DNA of 64,000 nucleotides from Adiantum capillus-veneris (GCA_014529385.2 CM043963.1:2793001-2857000); one strand, 5' to 3'. Shown: positions 1-12,325, numbered from the stretch's first letter. Numbers and translations: made by a program. The notes: a model not told the origin generated them from the sequence alone.

Positions 1-1700
1 CCGTAGGGTGTGTCCAGCTTCTAACATAGACACAACAATGGTCACAATGAATGAAGAAACATACCACCAAGCCAATTATATCATTTTATACGTGATTTTG
101 TTTAACTTTTGGTCTTGATTGGCCGTTACAAATTTCTCTTTCTCAAAAGTTGCCACTTAAATCATGGTTTTTCTTGCACAACTACACGCTCAATTGAATC
201 TCTTAAATTCGTTAAGTGACACTCATATTTTTTCTTTGAAAGGTGGTGGAAACACCCCTTGTGCCCACATTTTCCAAAAAAAATGAGCTTATTCATTTTA
301 CCTTTTCATCTTATGCATGAGCTGACGTGGAGGCATCCTACTCCGTATGGAATGAGTAGTTAATGGAGGTCCCACATGCAGGTGGGCAAGGTCATCAGGC
401 TGCACCAATAGCGAGCAGTATGCAAGATATGAGGAGATAACTTTAGTGATATGGTCTGCAGCCAAACACCTTGCGGGTTAATCAACAGCAAGCTGGTGAG
501 CTTTTGGAGCCAAATGTTGGGGGCTATCATAGCATAGCCTAATCAACCCAAGACCAACAAAATTATCACTCCTAGGATTGGCAATCCAGCTAGGGAATGG
601 AAGCACGAGCATTGGATAAGAGAATTCAAGAGTATGCTCATCCAATGCAATTAGATATTAGTCATTAATCACTGACTCTAATCACATCATCAATTAGCAT
701 CACCTACACACATTAAGCCCACCAAAGTCTGAATTACTATAGACTAGAATCTCTAAGCACACCAATGATAAGCACACACTAATTACATTGGTGTTGGCCT
801 CTCCAATCACTACATGCCAATCAAGGCACTTCATCAAAAGCTACACACACAAGGTGAATGGTGCTAAAGTTTCATAAAACCCATCCACACACAAGCAGAC
901 AATAGGGCACACACACTAATTACAAGATTAAGAACCAACTTAATCAACCTAATTAGTGATGTTAAATATCGGAAATTGAATGCTCATAGAAGGATAAGAG
1001 TGGTTAATAAGTAAGAAGTCATCACACATACTCAAATTTAGAATAATGAGAAAGGTGAAACTACTTCATGAAATAATGGAATAGGAGAATTGAGACTAAT
1101 GAGAAAGTAGAGAGTAGATTAGGAAAGCTTCTCTAATTACAATGGATTAGCACTAGCCTCTTAATCATGGGCATTAAGCTCAAGGCTAGGCCATCCATGG
1201 AGTGAACACTCAAGAGAGAGTGAGAGCTCTCAAAAGTGGATCCTCAAGAGTGGATCCTCAAGAGTGGATACTCAAGAATGAAGCCTCCTTGCATAAAGGC
1301 TTTCACCACAGTCCCTTCTACTATGGGTTTAAGTTTGAGCCCTCTTGCTAGCATATACAACTTTGGAACTCCCAATGAGCCCAAGACCTTATACAAAGTG
1401 AGTAGGAAATATTGTGCACATCCATAGCATATCTCCCGCTTGATGCATAATTGGTGTAGCCTATGTTATTCATTTCTAACATCAAATAAAAAAGGCCACA
1501 TTTTAGAAGAGATCTAGCAAAGAAAGTGGCCAATTTTTTCATTGGAAATTTCCAAGCAGCCAATGGAACTAAAGTAAAGACCACAATTTTTCCATTGTGG
1601 ACTCTATACCAACAAAGGGAGGTCATTGAAGGGTTGAGATGCTTGCAGCTAGACATATTCTTTAGGCTATCTCCCTAGGGAATAGGCTTCCAGAGAGCCC
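1..1700. other. AT-rich stretch without recognisable gene
   Basis: Only short frames are open on either strand, and none resembles a known domain. The sequence is AT-rich and rather uniform. I see no LTR boundary, primer site or terminal inverted repeat. It may be old, unrecognisable element sequence or the 5' part of the element whose ORF starts near 1709. Confidence 0.5.
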
Positions 1701-1708
1701 ATTAGATA

Positions 1709-4431
1709 ATGAGTTTCATTCAGTACAACAGAGAGACAACCTTTACAGACAAAGAAGGAGCTACAGTGAAATTCAGAGTCACAAGTGATCGTATCAACCA
1801 AGCCCTCCATCTACCACAAAGAAACTGCAACCTCCTCCTAAAGACAAAGGCAATTGACAATGATAAGGCATTTATCAAGTGACAAGGCCACAAATTCACA
1901 TAGAAGGACCTCATTTACATGAAAATAGAGTTACCTTTATGGCTGATTTCATAGCACTTGAAGGTCCACAAGTCCCCTAGATACACAGAGCCAAATCTCC
2001 ACATTGCCATGGCTATGGGGTTGGCAGAGCAAAGAGTAATTTGTTGTGACCTTGGACAATATATTTTGGAGAGCTTGATAGAATCTAGCTTGAAGAGTAG
2101 CGATTGCAATAAGACATATATGAATGCGGGTCCAATGCTGAGACACGAGTTGCTTAACATGCCTTGGAGATGATTGACCAACTACCACATGTAGAATCTC
2201 AGCTCGATTTGCTACACAAGGCCAAACACTCTGTCAAAGCGGTAAGAGGATCTTCATCGACGAATTCAAAGAAGAACAAGAGACCATAGTTCTAAAGGAA
2301 AGGTGATAGATAGTGAAGCCACAAAATAAAACATTCAACTAAGTGATGAGATAAAACCAAAGATATACATGGTCCGAATTCCAAATTACTGTAGAGGAAG
2401 AAGAAGATGAGAAGGAAGATATCACCATTCCTCTAGTAAAAGTCAAGCGAAGACCAACGGAGTAGATATCCATCACACAAACACAAAGGCCTATGGAAGA
2501 AGCCTAGAGATTGTGAGAGAAAGAATGCCAAAATATGGCAGAAGAAAAAGACGAAGAGGGTTCAAAAGATGATGACAAAGATGACAAGGATTTCAACAAG
2601 ACACTTGAGCAAAGGAAAATTGAGCGGCTTGAGAAGATAAAACAATACAAGAGAACGAAGGATATAGAAGCAGTGGAGGTTGCCTGCACCATGTGATAGC
2701 AGATCCATAAGGTAATCAAGAGAAAAAGAGAGCAAAGAGCTGAGGGTGTCTCTAAGAAACCAAAGCTCGATGATTTAGAGTCTTCTGAGGACAAAGAAGT
2801 TGAAGAACTGCCAAGATAGGAGATGGCTTGAGATCATCAAATCTACATAGAGACTGCAAAATAATTCTTGACGAGGCTAACCACATGGCCACCTACTACT
2901 CATAATAAACAAGATTCTAAAAAGAAGGTCATAAATCAAGAGCAGGCCCCTCTTGAGCAAATAGATCTTGTGAGAGAGACAAGGCAACTGAGAAGATTGA
3001 TGACCATCTACCGGAAGAGAAAGACAAATAGGAGTCTCAAAAGAAGGATGGAGACCAAGAACATGCTCCTTCAAAATGGAAAGAACTTCAGGAAAATCAA
3101 GTTGACCAAGAAAAAGAGAAATCTAGAAAGATTGCACAGTCTCAGCCAAAAGAACAAGATGAAGGAAAAGCCAAAGAGCAACAAGAAAAGAAAGAGTTGG
3201 AGGTTGTGGCTTCACAACAATGAAACAGTCAAGAACGAGGCTCAGTATCTCCACATTCTTGAGCGATAATCAAAGATGGTGATCGGCTCATTAGAGAAAT
3301 TGATTTGGAGCAGCATCTAAAGGCCATTTTGCTATCAAAGAGAAATATCCAACCTATGGGAGTTGGATGCCCAAGATGCTCAAGCAGCAAAAGAAGAAAA
3401 AACAAGTCCACAACAGCACACCGAGAGTTTAAAGGAAAGTTAAAGCAAGCTTGAAGAAGAGCTGAAAGAAGAAAAGAGAGAAGTTGTTGGCTACTTCAAG
3501 GCACTTAAAGAGCATATAGCCGCCAACACAAAAATGAAAGTGGAGCAACAAAGATTGGAAGAGAAGCTAGAGAAGGAGCAACAACAAAATGCAAAGCTCA
3601 GTGACTCTTACGACGTTGTGAAGCACACCCTCTCCAAGATCCTGTCAATCCAAGATACCACGGCTCCGGCTTCTACCTCACAATCTCCAGCTGCTGGTGT
3701 CTGTGAGGAGTTGAATGCAATGAAAGCTGAGTTAGCCCAAGAAAATTATGGTAGACAGATTATGACGGCTGGTCATATGGCTATTCAAGCTTGGAAGGAT
3801 CAACATATCTAGTAGCTGAAAGGACAATTAGCTAAAGCACAATCCAACTTAGCTACCCAAGCTAAGAGGAATGCTCATGAGATAAAGATTAAAAGTTTGG
3901 CAATCAGTGCCCTACAAGCAAAAGAAATTGTTCCAACACAAAAATTAATAGAGATAGAGATCACACAAGTAGACCTACCCCTAACAGATCTACAAAGTAC
4001 TTCTATTGAGGGTGGGCTACATGAATTTGATTATATAGAGGAGATCCCAAATGCATGAGAAGAGATCAAGTGGTGGATATAAAAAAAATTTAGATCCCTC
4101 TCACAAAGACTATATGAAGTATGAATTGAAGGTATTGAAGTCAACAGCCTTGCTAATGGTAAATCCTGATGAAGTTGTACATAATTTTGGCCACAAAATG
4201 ATTCCTTTACCTCTCATAAAGAAAGAGACACTCTTGTGGAAAAAGAAGCTCCTGCCGGCATTAGAGCCAAACAAAAAGGGGGATTACAAAGATGTACCAG
4301 TGTCAGTGGATCAAGTGTTGACCATGTTGGAAAATCAACCCCTATGGAGTAAGAAGTGGTTTGAGAAGCGACCACAGGATGAGACATTGTGGCACGAGCA
4401 GAAAAATTCAAAAACATCACAAAGACCCTAG
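1709..4431 (+). pseudogene. Decayed coiled-coil ORF of LTR element Elem-1
   Basis: I do not recognise this protein family. Protein-like frames follow one another on the plus strand, broken by several stops and at least two frame changes. 1709-2173 is one frame with internal stops and a globular composition. 2250-3500 is extremely rich in Glu, Lys, Asp and Gln. 3534-3812 is a clear coiled coil (EQQRLEEKLEKEQQQ, then a Ser/Thr/Pro linker, then a second helix). 4051-4431 is a more globular Lys-rich end. The frame stops about 100 bp before a polypurine tract and LTR, so it is the last ORF of an LTR retrotransposon. It has no zinc knuckle, protease, RT or integrase motif that I can see. It could be a gag-like structural protein or a captured host gene. 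Confidence 0.45.
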
Positions 4432-4532
4432 AAAAGAGGACATTTGACTATTGAAGATCCATTGCAGCTCAACCTAAAAAATAAGTGCTAATTCAGCCAA
4501 AGACAAAGCTTGCACAAGGGTGTGCAATGTCT

Positions 4533-4545
4533 AGGAAGGGGGGAA
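4533..4545 (+). promoter_or_regulatory. Polypurine tract of Elem-1
   Basis: The purine run AGGAAGGGGGGAA lies directly before an LTR starting TGTTAG. This is the expected plus-strand primer position of an LTR retrotransposon read on the plus strand. Confidence 0.8.
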
Positions 4546-5429
4546 TGTTAGTAGTTAGATCAGATGAACACCCTCCTAGTGGGCCACCTCTTCTTAAAGT
4601 TGTCACTTTTGTAGTCCCATTATTATTTTTCCACAAAAGCTTTGTAAATATGAGGAACTCTGGTTTCAGCCAAGCAATCTTTGAGCCAATTTTTGTAAAA
4701 TCTCAGTTGTAAAGTCACAGCCTAATCCTTGTAAGCTAGCCTCTGGCCAAAAGAAGCCCTAGGTATAAAACTCAATTTTGTAAGTTTGAACATAATCTTC
4801 ATTATCAAAGGTTTTGGAGTTTGAAGCGTATGACTTAGAGCGGCTACTCTCATGCGACTTGTAATCCATTTTTCTTAAGCTCTGATAATCCAAATTTGTT
4901 TCTTGCATTGTGTTCCTTGTCTATTGCTATTTAATTTAAGTGTAATCATTCTCAATTTTGATGTGGTTTGCGACGACCTGTTTGCAAGATAAATCTGATG
5001 TTTTGAATGCATCAATGGTTGTTTTTTGATGTTTCGACCATAAGAGAGTGTTCTTGGACTAGACTGCGCTGTTGTAGTTTTTAGGATCTCATTCATGATG
5101 GATTGTGATTTTGGTATCTTGTTGAATTGCAACCAAACTTGGTAGGATAGTGCCCCTAGGTGTCTTAGACCTCCTCTCAAAGTTTTGCTGCATTTGAATT
5201 TTGTTTGAGTGCCAAAAAGGTGTGACAATTGAGAGCAGTGAGATATGACATCGAAAAATTACCTACGTGGAGAGTCTAGACATAACTTCATTATGTAGGT
5301 TCACTTCTTGAGGTTGATAGCCTCAAAGAGTCTCCGTGCCCCATCGAGTTGCTTTCCTCAGTATTGACAGTATGTTGGTTCCAGACATCCATATTGCATC
5401 AATCCACTGATCGTGGTGATCCGCTAACA
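4546..5429 (+). repeat. 3' LTR of Elem-1 (884 bp)
   Basis: The repeat starts TGTTAG after a polypurine tract and ends CTAACA, giving complementary 6-bp termini. A TATA box (TATAAA, 4764-4769) marks the likely promoter. The second half matches 12590-13249 in the same orientation, including the last 17 bases before the terminus (GTGGTGATCCGCTAACA against GCGGTGACCCGCTAACA). The 5' LTR of this copy is not in the window. Confidence 0.8.
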
Positions 5430-6262
5430 AGAACTTCAACAAATGGTGTTGACCCTCAAAATCTTTATTATGTGTTGAGGGTTTATTGAGCGCTAAAGAG
5501 AGGGTAAGATTGGGTTGACGACGAGGGATGACGTTGGTAAAAATATTGTTGGAGATAGAGTTTGGTAGGAATTATTAACATTGTGGGAGCTGTTGAAATC
5601 GCGGGAGTGGCCTTTGTTGTTGGACTGTGTTGCCAGATAGTAAAAGATATTTTGTAAGGCTTTTTTTTAAGTGAGCCAATGAGTGACACGTGGAGGCCCT
5701 CTCCTTCCTTGAAAAGTTTAAGCTACATTATATATAGTATAGATATATAATATAGATCTCTTTAAAGACATAAAAACTTGTATAAATTTTTAAAGAATAT
5801 CAATATTGGTCTTGGAAAAATCCCCTTGAAAAAATAAAGCCAAATATATCTTTAAAAGTCAAATTTTTATTATATAACAATATCTCCACTAAAATTATCT
5901 TTTTTTGTTATGTGCATTTAAATTGGTACATTTATTCTATGTAGAACAAAAGGTCTCTTTACTTTACATTTTCAAGTCTTTTCATTTCATATAAGCTTAC
6001 CCTTCATTTTTGAATTTTAAATATCACCCTTCAAAAGTGTTTTCATTTCCTACAATCTTACCCTTTACTTTTGCATTTTAGATTAAATCTTTTGTGAGGC
6101 TTTTTTTTAAAGTGACCCAATGAGTGACATGTGGAGGCACTTTACTTCTTTTTAAGCTGCATTATATATAGTATAGAAGCTAGCACATTTATTCTATGTA
6201 GAACAAAAAGTCTTTTGACTTTACATTTTCAAGTTTTTTCATTTCCTACGACCTTACCCTTT
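5430..6262. repeat. AT-rich region with diverged direct repeats
   Basis: No gene is seen. A segment at about 5650-5760 (containing CCAATGAGTGACACGTGGAGG and ATTATATATAGTATAG) recurs at about 6086-6178. A segment at about 5936-5995 (TCTATGTAGAACAAAAGG and following) recurs at about 6191-6245. The right copy runs straight into the truncated end of the Elem-2 LTR. It may be a duplicated small element, but I could not find clean terminal repeats. Confidence 0.5.
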
Positions 6263-6910
6263 CTTAAAACAATTCAACGCTTACTCACAAACATCAGCAT
6301 CAACCTCTCAACCTCTTTCTCCAATTTCCAAGCACACGCACGCACGCACGCACACACACACACACACACACACACTAAGAACATAGAATTGACAGAGACA
6401 AGCTGTAAGAGGGTGTAAGAACATGGAAGAGAAGATGTAGACCTAATTAGGGAGTACACAACAAACACATAATACCTTAAGCATCTACACAAGAAAGGCC
6501 TAAAGATGATAGCCCCAAACTCCACGTCACCTCTCTTCTAGAGTTTGGTATTTGATATTTTGATTTATTATTGGTGCCAAAATTGGAGGCCCCTCTTTTA
6601 CACTTTAGTTCCACTTTAGTTATGAGTGGTACACACTACTTATTGCATGACCCTCTCGGGGTGGGTTTGCATTGCCCTATTTACAAAGGAGCCATAGTGG
6701 CTTATTTCTAAAATAATGTGCTAGGATAAAATGACTAAGAGAGTTATTATTTGCCGGTGCCTCTTCGTCAACCCCCAGAGTTTCAATCTACAAACCATCA
6801 TGCACTTACTGTTAGTAAGATTCAAATAGACAGCACATAATTAACCATTAAGCCAGCTATCCCAATTGAAGTTAACCACATGCAATAGGAGGGTGTCCAG
6901 TCTCATAACA
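6263..6910 (-). repeat. 3' LTR of Elem-2, truncated
   Basis: It matches 10305-11096 almost base for base apart from a CA tract and an insertion in the other copy. On the minus strand it starts TGTTATGAG after a polypurine run. The first 27 bp seen in the other LTR (from TGTTGG on the plus strand) are missing here, replaced by unrelated AT-rich sequence. It contains a CA/GC-flavoured microsatellite at about 6334-6376. Confidence 0.8.
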
Positions 6911-6928
6911 TCCCTCCCACCAGGGATA
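6911..6928 (-). promoter_or_regulatory. Polypurine tract of Elem-2
   Basis: Read on the minus strand, CCCTGGTGGGAGGGA abuts TGTTATG, the start of the 3' LTR. Position and composition fit a polypurine tract. Confidence 0.65.
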
Positions 6929-7147
6929 GAAACTATCCTCAGTTTCTCACTAAAGAATCAATTGGACTGTGTGTGATGGAAAGTGAAGGTCTGGGAAGTT
7001 GTGAAAAAAAAAATTCAGGCATCCATTTGGCATCCTTGCAAGGGTGGCCTTTGAAGGTCAAAGGATAGCGGTTATAAGCCATGCTAGTGTGTGTTGTGGT
7101 GGTCTCATGATCAACTATTTGTGCAGGGATGAGTTGTTTGTCTTGGT

Positions 7148-7876
7148 CTACAAAAGTAAAGGTGGATCCTCATAAATGGGATGTATAGGTAGGGATCCTC
7201 TAAAAGGTCTTAAAAGACTAACGTGGAAAGCATTGTGAATGTGCCAATGTGAAGGTAGGTCTAAACGAAATGAAACATCATTGATCACAACATAAATTTT
7301 GAAAGGATCATAAAAATGAAGAGCAAGTTTAGCAAAAACATTGATATCAACACTTTTGATCCTTCGTTTTTCAATGCGAAGCATAACATAATCACCTTCT
7401 TTGAATTGGTGTGCCTTGCGGTGCTTGTTAGCATACTTAGTGTAAAGTTCTTGTGAGTGTTTAATGGCAAAATGTAAACTTGCATAAATATCATGAAAAC
7501 TAGCAGTAAAAATCATCAACGGCGGCAGGCACAATATTGGAAAGACGTGAAGCAGGAGTAGGCAGAGAATGACCATAAAAATGGAGATTTACCTATGGCA
7601 ATGTGAGTGGTGTTGTTATATGAAAACTGTAGAATATGCGGATAATTATCCCATTTCTTGGGTTGAGAAGACACATAAGCTTTTAACAAGTTAATGATGG
7701 TGCAATTAGTGTTTGGTTTGACCATTAGACTCAGGATGGAATGCAGAAGTAAAATCAAATGTGGTTCCAAGATTTTCAAAAACAGTAGTCCAAAAGGCAC
7801 TATAAAATTTGGAATCTCGATTAGATATTATAATTTTAGGCAAACCATGATGTGGAAAGACAACTTTAAAAAATAG
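7148..7876 (-). pseudogene. Integrase remnant of Elem-2 (core end plus C-terminal domain)
   Basis: Two overlapping minus-strand frames together cover the end of a Ty3 integrase. 7800-7516 carries the region after the second catalytic Asp: a degraded HPQTDGQ-like stretch, then LLKAYVSSQPKKWDNYPHIL and FSYNNTTHIAIGKSPF, typical of the core C-terminus. 7500-7148 carries the basic C-terminal domain (KHRKAHQFKEGDYVMLRIEK, ending AFHVSLLRPF). A frame change near 7550 separates them. The zinc-binding HHCC part and the first catalytic Asp are missing, so it cannot be active. Confidence 0.8.
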
Positions 7877-8759
7877 AAGTGTAGCTTGATGTATTGTGAG
7901 TGGTTAAAAGAATTTTGGTTGCCTTGTTGCTGCGTGTTGTTGTTGTTGCTATGAGGTTGAAAAGTTGTAGCAAAACTATCAAATCTGCGTCTCTTAAAAA
8001 AGGTATGGCTTTGATGTTTGTTCCTATCAAAGTTAGGAGAGAAAGAAGCTCTCTTGTTATGGTTAGTGTTAGCAGTTTGTTCGGTGTGAGAGGGTTGTCC
8101 ACCTTTCTTCTTCTCCGCATTAAGGGCCAAATTAATAGCCTTTGTCAGTGAATCCAATTCAAATATATCTACCTCAGCACCAAATTGTAGTTCTAAGCCA
8201 GATATATATTTATGCTTTAATTTCTTGTGATTGACATGTTCAATATCTTGCAATTGAATTAAAAGTTTCAAAAACGATCAGTATAGCCTTCGACATCTTC
8301 ATTTTGACCCTGTTGAATTAAATCCCATTGGCATCGCGCTTTAGCTTTATACTATCTAACCAAAAATTGAGATAAAAACAACATTTTGAATGCATGCCAG
8401 GTACGTGGTCTTCTTCCGTGCTGTTTGGTGGTGTTCCACCAATGCAGTGCTAATGGTGAGATGATTTGATGCACATTTTATCATTTCACGTTCGGGAAAG
8501 TCTTCATCTCATGAAAATAGTCATCTAATTGATTGACCCATGCTAGAACTATGCTAGCATCCTTAGTGCCATCAAAATCCTTGAAAGTGAAGTCTTTTCC
8601 GCTAATTTTGTTTTGCTTGGGTGCCGGTGCAGATTCTATGCCTGCTGAATGCAATAATTTATCTTCAAGCTCTTACCTTTGCATGCATTCACACATGAGA
8701 GATTGTTGCAGATTGGCAAGCTGCTCAACAATTGTGGGTGCTTGTGGTAGGTGTGCCAT
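7877..8759 (-). pseudogene. gag remnant of Elem-2
   Basis: The minus-strand start is at 8759 (MAHLPQAPTIVEQLANL), in a Gln-rich N-terminus broken by a stop. A frame with KDFDGTKDASIVLAWVNQLD follows, the usual start of a plant retrotransposon gag domain. 8271-7880 continues with a helical segment and an Asn/Gln/His-rich tail (NHNKRASFSPNF, NNNNTQQQGNQN). A complete zinc knuckle is not visible. The frame runs into integrase-derived sequence at about 7877, marking an internal deletion of pol. Several stops and frame changes make it non-functional. Confidence 0.75.
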
Positions 8760-9267
8760 GATTGATTTCTTTCTTTTTTTCTCTCTTTTTTTCTCTTTTT
8801 TTTTTCTTTTGTGTGTGTTTTGTTATAAATTTAAAATGGCTATATGGAGATATTTACAGATGCAGTATGCAAAATAAGTGAGAGAGAGTAAAAGAAATAG
8901 GAAAAATAAAATGTACTTAGCCTAAGATTGCGTTGGCATCCAGTCCAGAATGGCGATGTGCAAGGAAATTGCCAAAAAGTTGAGCGGTCAGACGGTTGGT
9001 CTGCAAGCTGGTCGAGTTTGCGGCGCCCAATCTCTTGTATCCCAAAAACAAGGGCAATACAATTGGCAAAATAATTTTTATTTCTTCACCTTAAAATTTG
9101 ATTTGTAGGGTTGGCCTCCGTTGTATCCATCAAATGTTGATTGCTATTATCTTTGTTGGAATATTTTGGGTAACAAGACTCACGATGATGGAAAATATAT
9201 TAGCTTGAGGGAGCTTCAACAATGCGAGGGTGAATGAACACCAATTGAATGGGATAGATATATATTT

Positions 9268-9327
<60 letters not shown>

Positions 9328-10264
9328 TCGAGTGACTGTTAAAAAAAAAAGGTTATTGTGACCGAAGGAGAATTGAAGAGCAGCCCGTCGAAGGAGTTCG
9401 TAAAGGGCCTGCAAGAGCTGTGGAGTATTGAACGGCTATGACCCCTTTTTGTTAAATTTTTTTTAACTCCGTGTGTTCACGACCGTTGGCAACAAGGTAA
9501 AAGGGGGAGGGTGAATAGGCCCTTAGCTAAGCTTGTGGAGTTGGGTGGACAACCAGAGAGTACTAATGCCTCACATTTTAAACCAAAAGGTGTGAAGGGA
9601 ATTAGCATGCAGTGAGCAGGGGACGAAAGAGATAGCACCGAGTAGGAACGAGGGTGATCGTATGTTGTAGAGGCCGTTTCAGGCCATGAGAGAGAAGGAG
9701 AAAGTTACCAGTGGGCCTAGGTGCTTCCGTTGATACTACCCTTGCAGGTTTTGAGCAGGGTCGATGGTGGAGCTCGCTTACATGCAAGGGGTGTATCCCG
9801 CGGCGGTAGTTGTTGGGCTCTCCCAATTTTCTTCCTCGCTTTGCAAACTCAAGGTGTTGCAGCTTCGATGGGAAATTGTTGATGCTACCGAATCTTTTTT
9901 CTTTGTTGGGTCGTCTCAGTGTCACCGAACTCCATAATATTTCTTCTTATAATCTCCAATAAATTGATATACGATTTTTAAACTCCCTCAAATCTCCTTC
10001 TTCATATCTCTATGCCGGTTTCTTAATCACTGCTTCTCTCTCTTTGAAAAACTTGGGTTTCTTTGATTCGTGGTCTCCCATCTTCACAATCCACAAGAAT
10101 TAGTAGCCAATGGAAATTTAAACTGGCAATATCGAGTCTCGATTGTTGTTAAGCAGATTTAGTTTGTCGACTTGTCGATTTGCCAATTGATCATCAATTA
10201 GCTTGAATTTGTGGACTTGATATTGTCAATTCGTAATTTAATTGCCAATTTCCTCGAACCGGTT
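8760..10264 (-). other. 5' leader of Elem-2
   Basis: Between gag and the primer site there is about 1.5 kb without a convincing ORF. One minus frame at 9925-9602 is open for 107 codons, but its content resembles no known family. A pure TA microsatellite lies at about 9269-9325. Leaders of this length are known in plant Ty3 elements. Confidence 0.55.
9269..9325. repeat. (TA)n microsatellite
   Basis: About 28 TA units in a row, inside the leader of Elem-2. Confidence 0.95.
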
Positions 10265-10276
10265 GCTCTGATACCA
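10265..10276 (-). promoter_or_regulatory. Primer binding site of Elem-2 (tRNA-iMet type)
   Basis: On the minus strand this reads TGGTATCAGAGC, the classic initiator-Met tRNA primer site. It lies one base from the LTR end, which starts TGTTGG on the plus strand at 10278. It fixes the element's orientation. Confidence 0.9.
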
Positions 10277-10277
10277 C

Positions 10278-10500
10278 TGTTGGAAGAAAGGGGGAGATTG
10301 GTTGCTTAAAACAATTCAACACTTGCTCACAAACATCACCATCAACCAGTCAACCTCTTTCTTCAATATCCAAGCTCACACACACACACACACACCCCTA
10401 GACAATGACACACACACACACTTTTTCACAAACATCAACATCAACCTGTCAACCTCTTTCTCCAACACACACCTAGACTATATCACACACACACGCGCGT

Positions 10501-10543
<43 letters not shown>

Positions 10544-11096
10544 GAGCATAGAATTGATAGAGACAAGCTATAAGAGGGTGTAAGAACATGGAAGAGAAGA
10601 TGTAGACTTAATTAGGGAGTACACAACAAACACATAATAGCTTAAGAGAGGGGAGATGAAAAATTGAGAGCATCTACACAAGAAAGGCCTAAAGATCATA
10701 GCCTCAAACTCCACGGCACCTCTCTTCTAGAGTTTGGTTTTTGATATTTTGGTTTATTATTGATGTCAAAATTGGAGGCCTCTCTTTTACACTTTAGTCC
10801 CACTTTAGTTATGAGTGGTACATACTTATTGCATGACCCTTTTAGGGTGGGTTCTCACTGCTCTATTTACAAAGGAGCCATAGTGGCATATTTCTAAAAT
10901 ACTGTGCTAGAAAAAAATGACTGAGAGAATTATTATTTGCCGGCGCCTCCTCGTCAACTCCCAGAGTTCCAATCTACAAACCATCATGCACTCACTGTTA
11001 GTAAAATTCAAATAGATAGCACATAATTAACCATTAATCTAGCTATCCTAATTTCAGTTAACCACATGCAACGGGAGGGTTTCCAGTCTCGTAACA
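10278..11096 (-). repeat. 5' LTR of Elem-2 (819 bp)
   Basis: The plus strand runs from TGTTGG to GTAACA, giving TGTTAC...CCAACA on the element's own strand. It is longer than its partner at 6263-6910 because a CA tract expanded and a roughly 40-bp segment (CACAAACATCAACATCAACC and neighbours) occurs twice, at about 10318-10370 and 10428-10470. Both LTRs share the rest at high identity. Confidence 0.85.
10376..10540. repeat. Interrupted (CA)n microsatellite
   Basis: Several CA runs (10376-10394, 10410-10420, 10485-10495, 10502-10540) are separated by duplicated LTR sequence. Confidence 0.85.
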
Positions 11097-11604
11097 AAAA
11101 TTCAAAAAATTAAGATACCTAGTAGAGGTTGTATCGGTCATTCTAAAGCAACAGTACTTGGCTCGTAGCCGAAGAGTTTATGCATTCCTTGCATGTGTGT
11201 TTTCCTAGCTTAGAGTTCAATCTCTCCCACTCTAGTATTGTTGACTATTTCTATACGTAGAATAGCTTTTATAGGTAGCTATTTGAGCTTTTAATTAGCA
11301 TCATCAATTTTGTAGTAGTAAGGGACATAGGTATTGGATAGCTTAAAGTTCAATATCTTCCTTTATCTCTAGCATTGTTGACTATTTCTATATGTATAAT
11401 AATGAAATTGTACCCAAAGTAGGCACCATCCAAGTTGGTCATCGATCACAAAATTAACCAAACAATTTGAGGTACTAATAATTTTGGCAATCTTCAATGC
11501 TCCTAGAAAGGTTTTAAGGTTTTACTCTCCATAGCCTCAACAACCAAGATGGTGTTGACTCCTAGGGCCCTGTTCACAATTGTAAATTATGAATTAAATA
11601 CTCC
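11097..11604. other. Gap without gene
   Basis: AT-rich sequence in which phrases such as TTGACTATTTCTATA and TAGCTTAGAGTTCAAT occur twice, about 150 bp apart, so a small diverged duplication is likely. I see no coding frame. Confidence 0.4.
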
Positions 11605-12325
11605 TCATAGAGTCTCACCCATAGAGTCTTCATAGCTTGTCAACGGGGTTGTCCATTTGCATAGGTTTATCCTACATCTCCCCACAAGGATTTTCACTCT
11701 TGTTGTTGATCCCAGTAGGACATCTGCCGACTGGGGCATCTTGTTCCTCTTATACCTTTTATATAGGCAATCCATCTCTTTAACCACCTCCTCACCCGAC
11801 CCACCCTGTTCACTAGTGTTCACTTCCATCCTTGTTCCATCCGCTAAGGACATAACCTCTCTAGTGACCCGCCATCATGACCCTTTGCAAGGGGGAAATT
11901 TTTGTCGCAAGGAAATCCCTAGCATAGTGCCCAATTTTATAGCACTTGTAACAAGCATTTTGATATGAAGCGAACGCTAATTCTTGTTGGAATTTTCCCA
12001 TATTTCCCATGCTCAACTCTAGATACTTAGGGATAGGTTTGCTCATAGTCCACAGTATACATACCCTAATGTCCAAGCCAGACCTTATACACTGCAATTC
12101 TGGAAAACAACACTTTCCCAGCATAGCAACGATGGAGCCAACATGATCCTGCAACCATAAAGGAAATCCCTTAAACGTGACTCCCATGGGGTAGAAGTCC
12201 ATAAACTCTTTGTTCTTGTAGAACTTGAGCATCCAGGGCATAGCATAAGCAAAATAAGTAGCTCCCCAAATGCCTCCTCTCATGAAGAGGTCTTGAATAA
12301 TCTTCTCAAAAGCACATTCTACCAC
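11605..12325 (-). pseudogene. LINE ORF1 remnant (DUF4283-like plus zinc knuckle)
   Basis: The minus frame 12325-11861 looks like ORF1 of plant L1-type LINEs. An RNA-binding DUF4283-like segment contains GVTFKGFPLWLQDHVGSI, followed by DIRVCILWTMSKPIPKYLEL. A CCHC knuckle comes next: CYKCYKIGHYARDF, with the last Cys replaced by Phe. A second frame (11853-11605) carries the polar tail after a frame change. It would have bound LINE RNA. No matching ORF2 lies next to it on this strand, so it is an isolated fragment. Confidence 0.7.

Larger units (their letters stand above)
6263..11096 (-). mobile_element. Elem-2: minus-strand Ty3/gypsy deletion derivative
   Basis: This element reads right to left. 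The 5' LTR is 10278-11096, the tRNA-iMet primer site 10265-10276, gag about 8759-7877, an integrase remnant 7876-7148, the polypurine tract just right of 6910, and the 3' LTR 6263-6910. Protease, RT, RNase H and most of the integrase core are absent: gag runs directly into the end of the integrase core near 7877. The copy is therefore non-autonomous. The 3' LTR has also lost its last 27 bp next to an AT-rich repeat. Confidence 0.85.

Noticed and set aside
9130-9414. Tyr-Ile repeat protein
   Set aside because: It is a translation of the TA microsatellite at 9269-9325.
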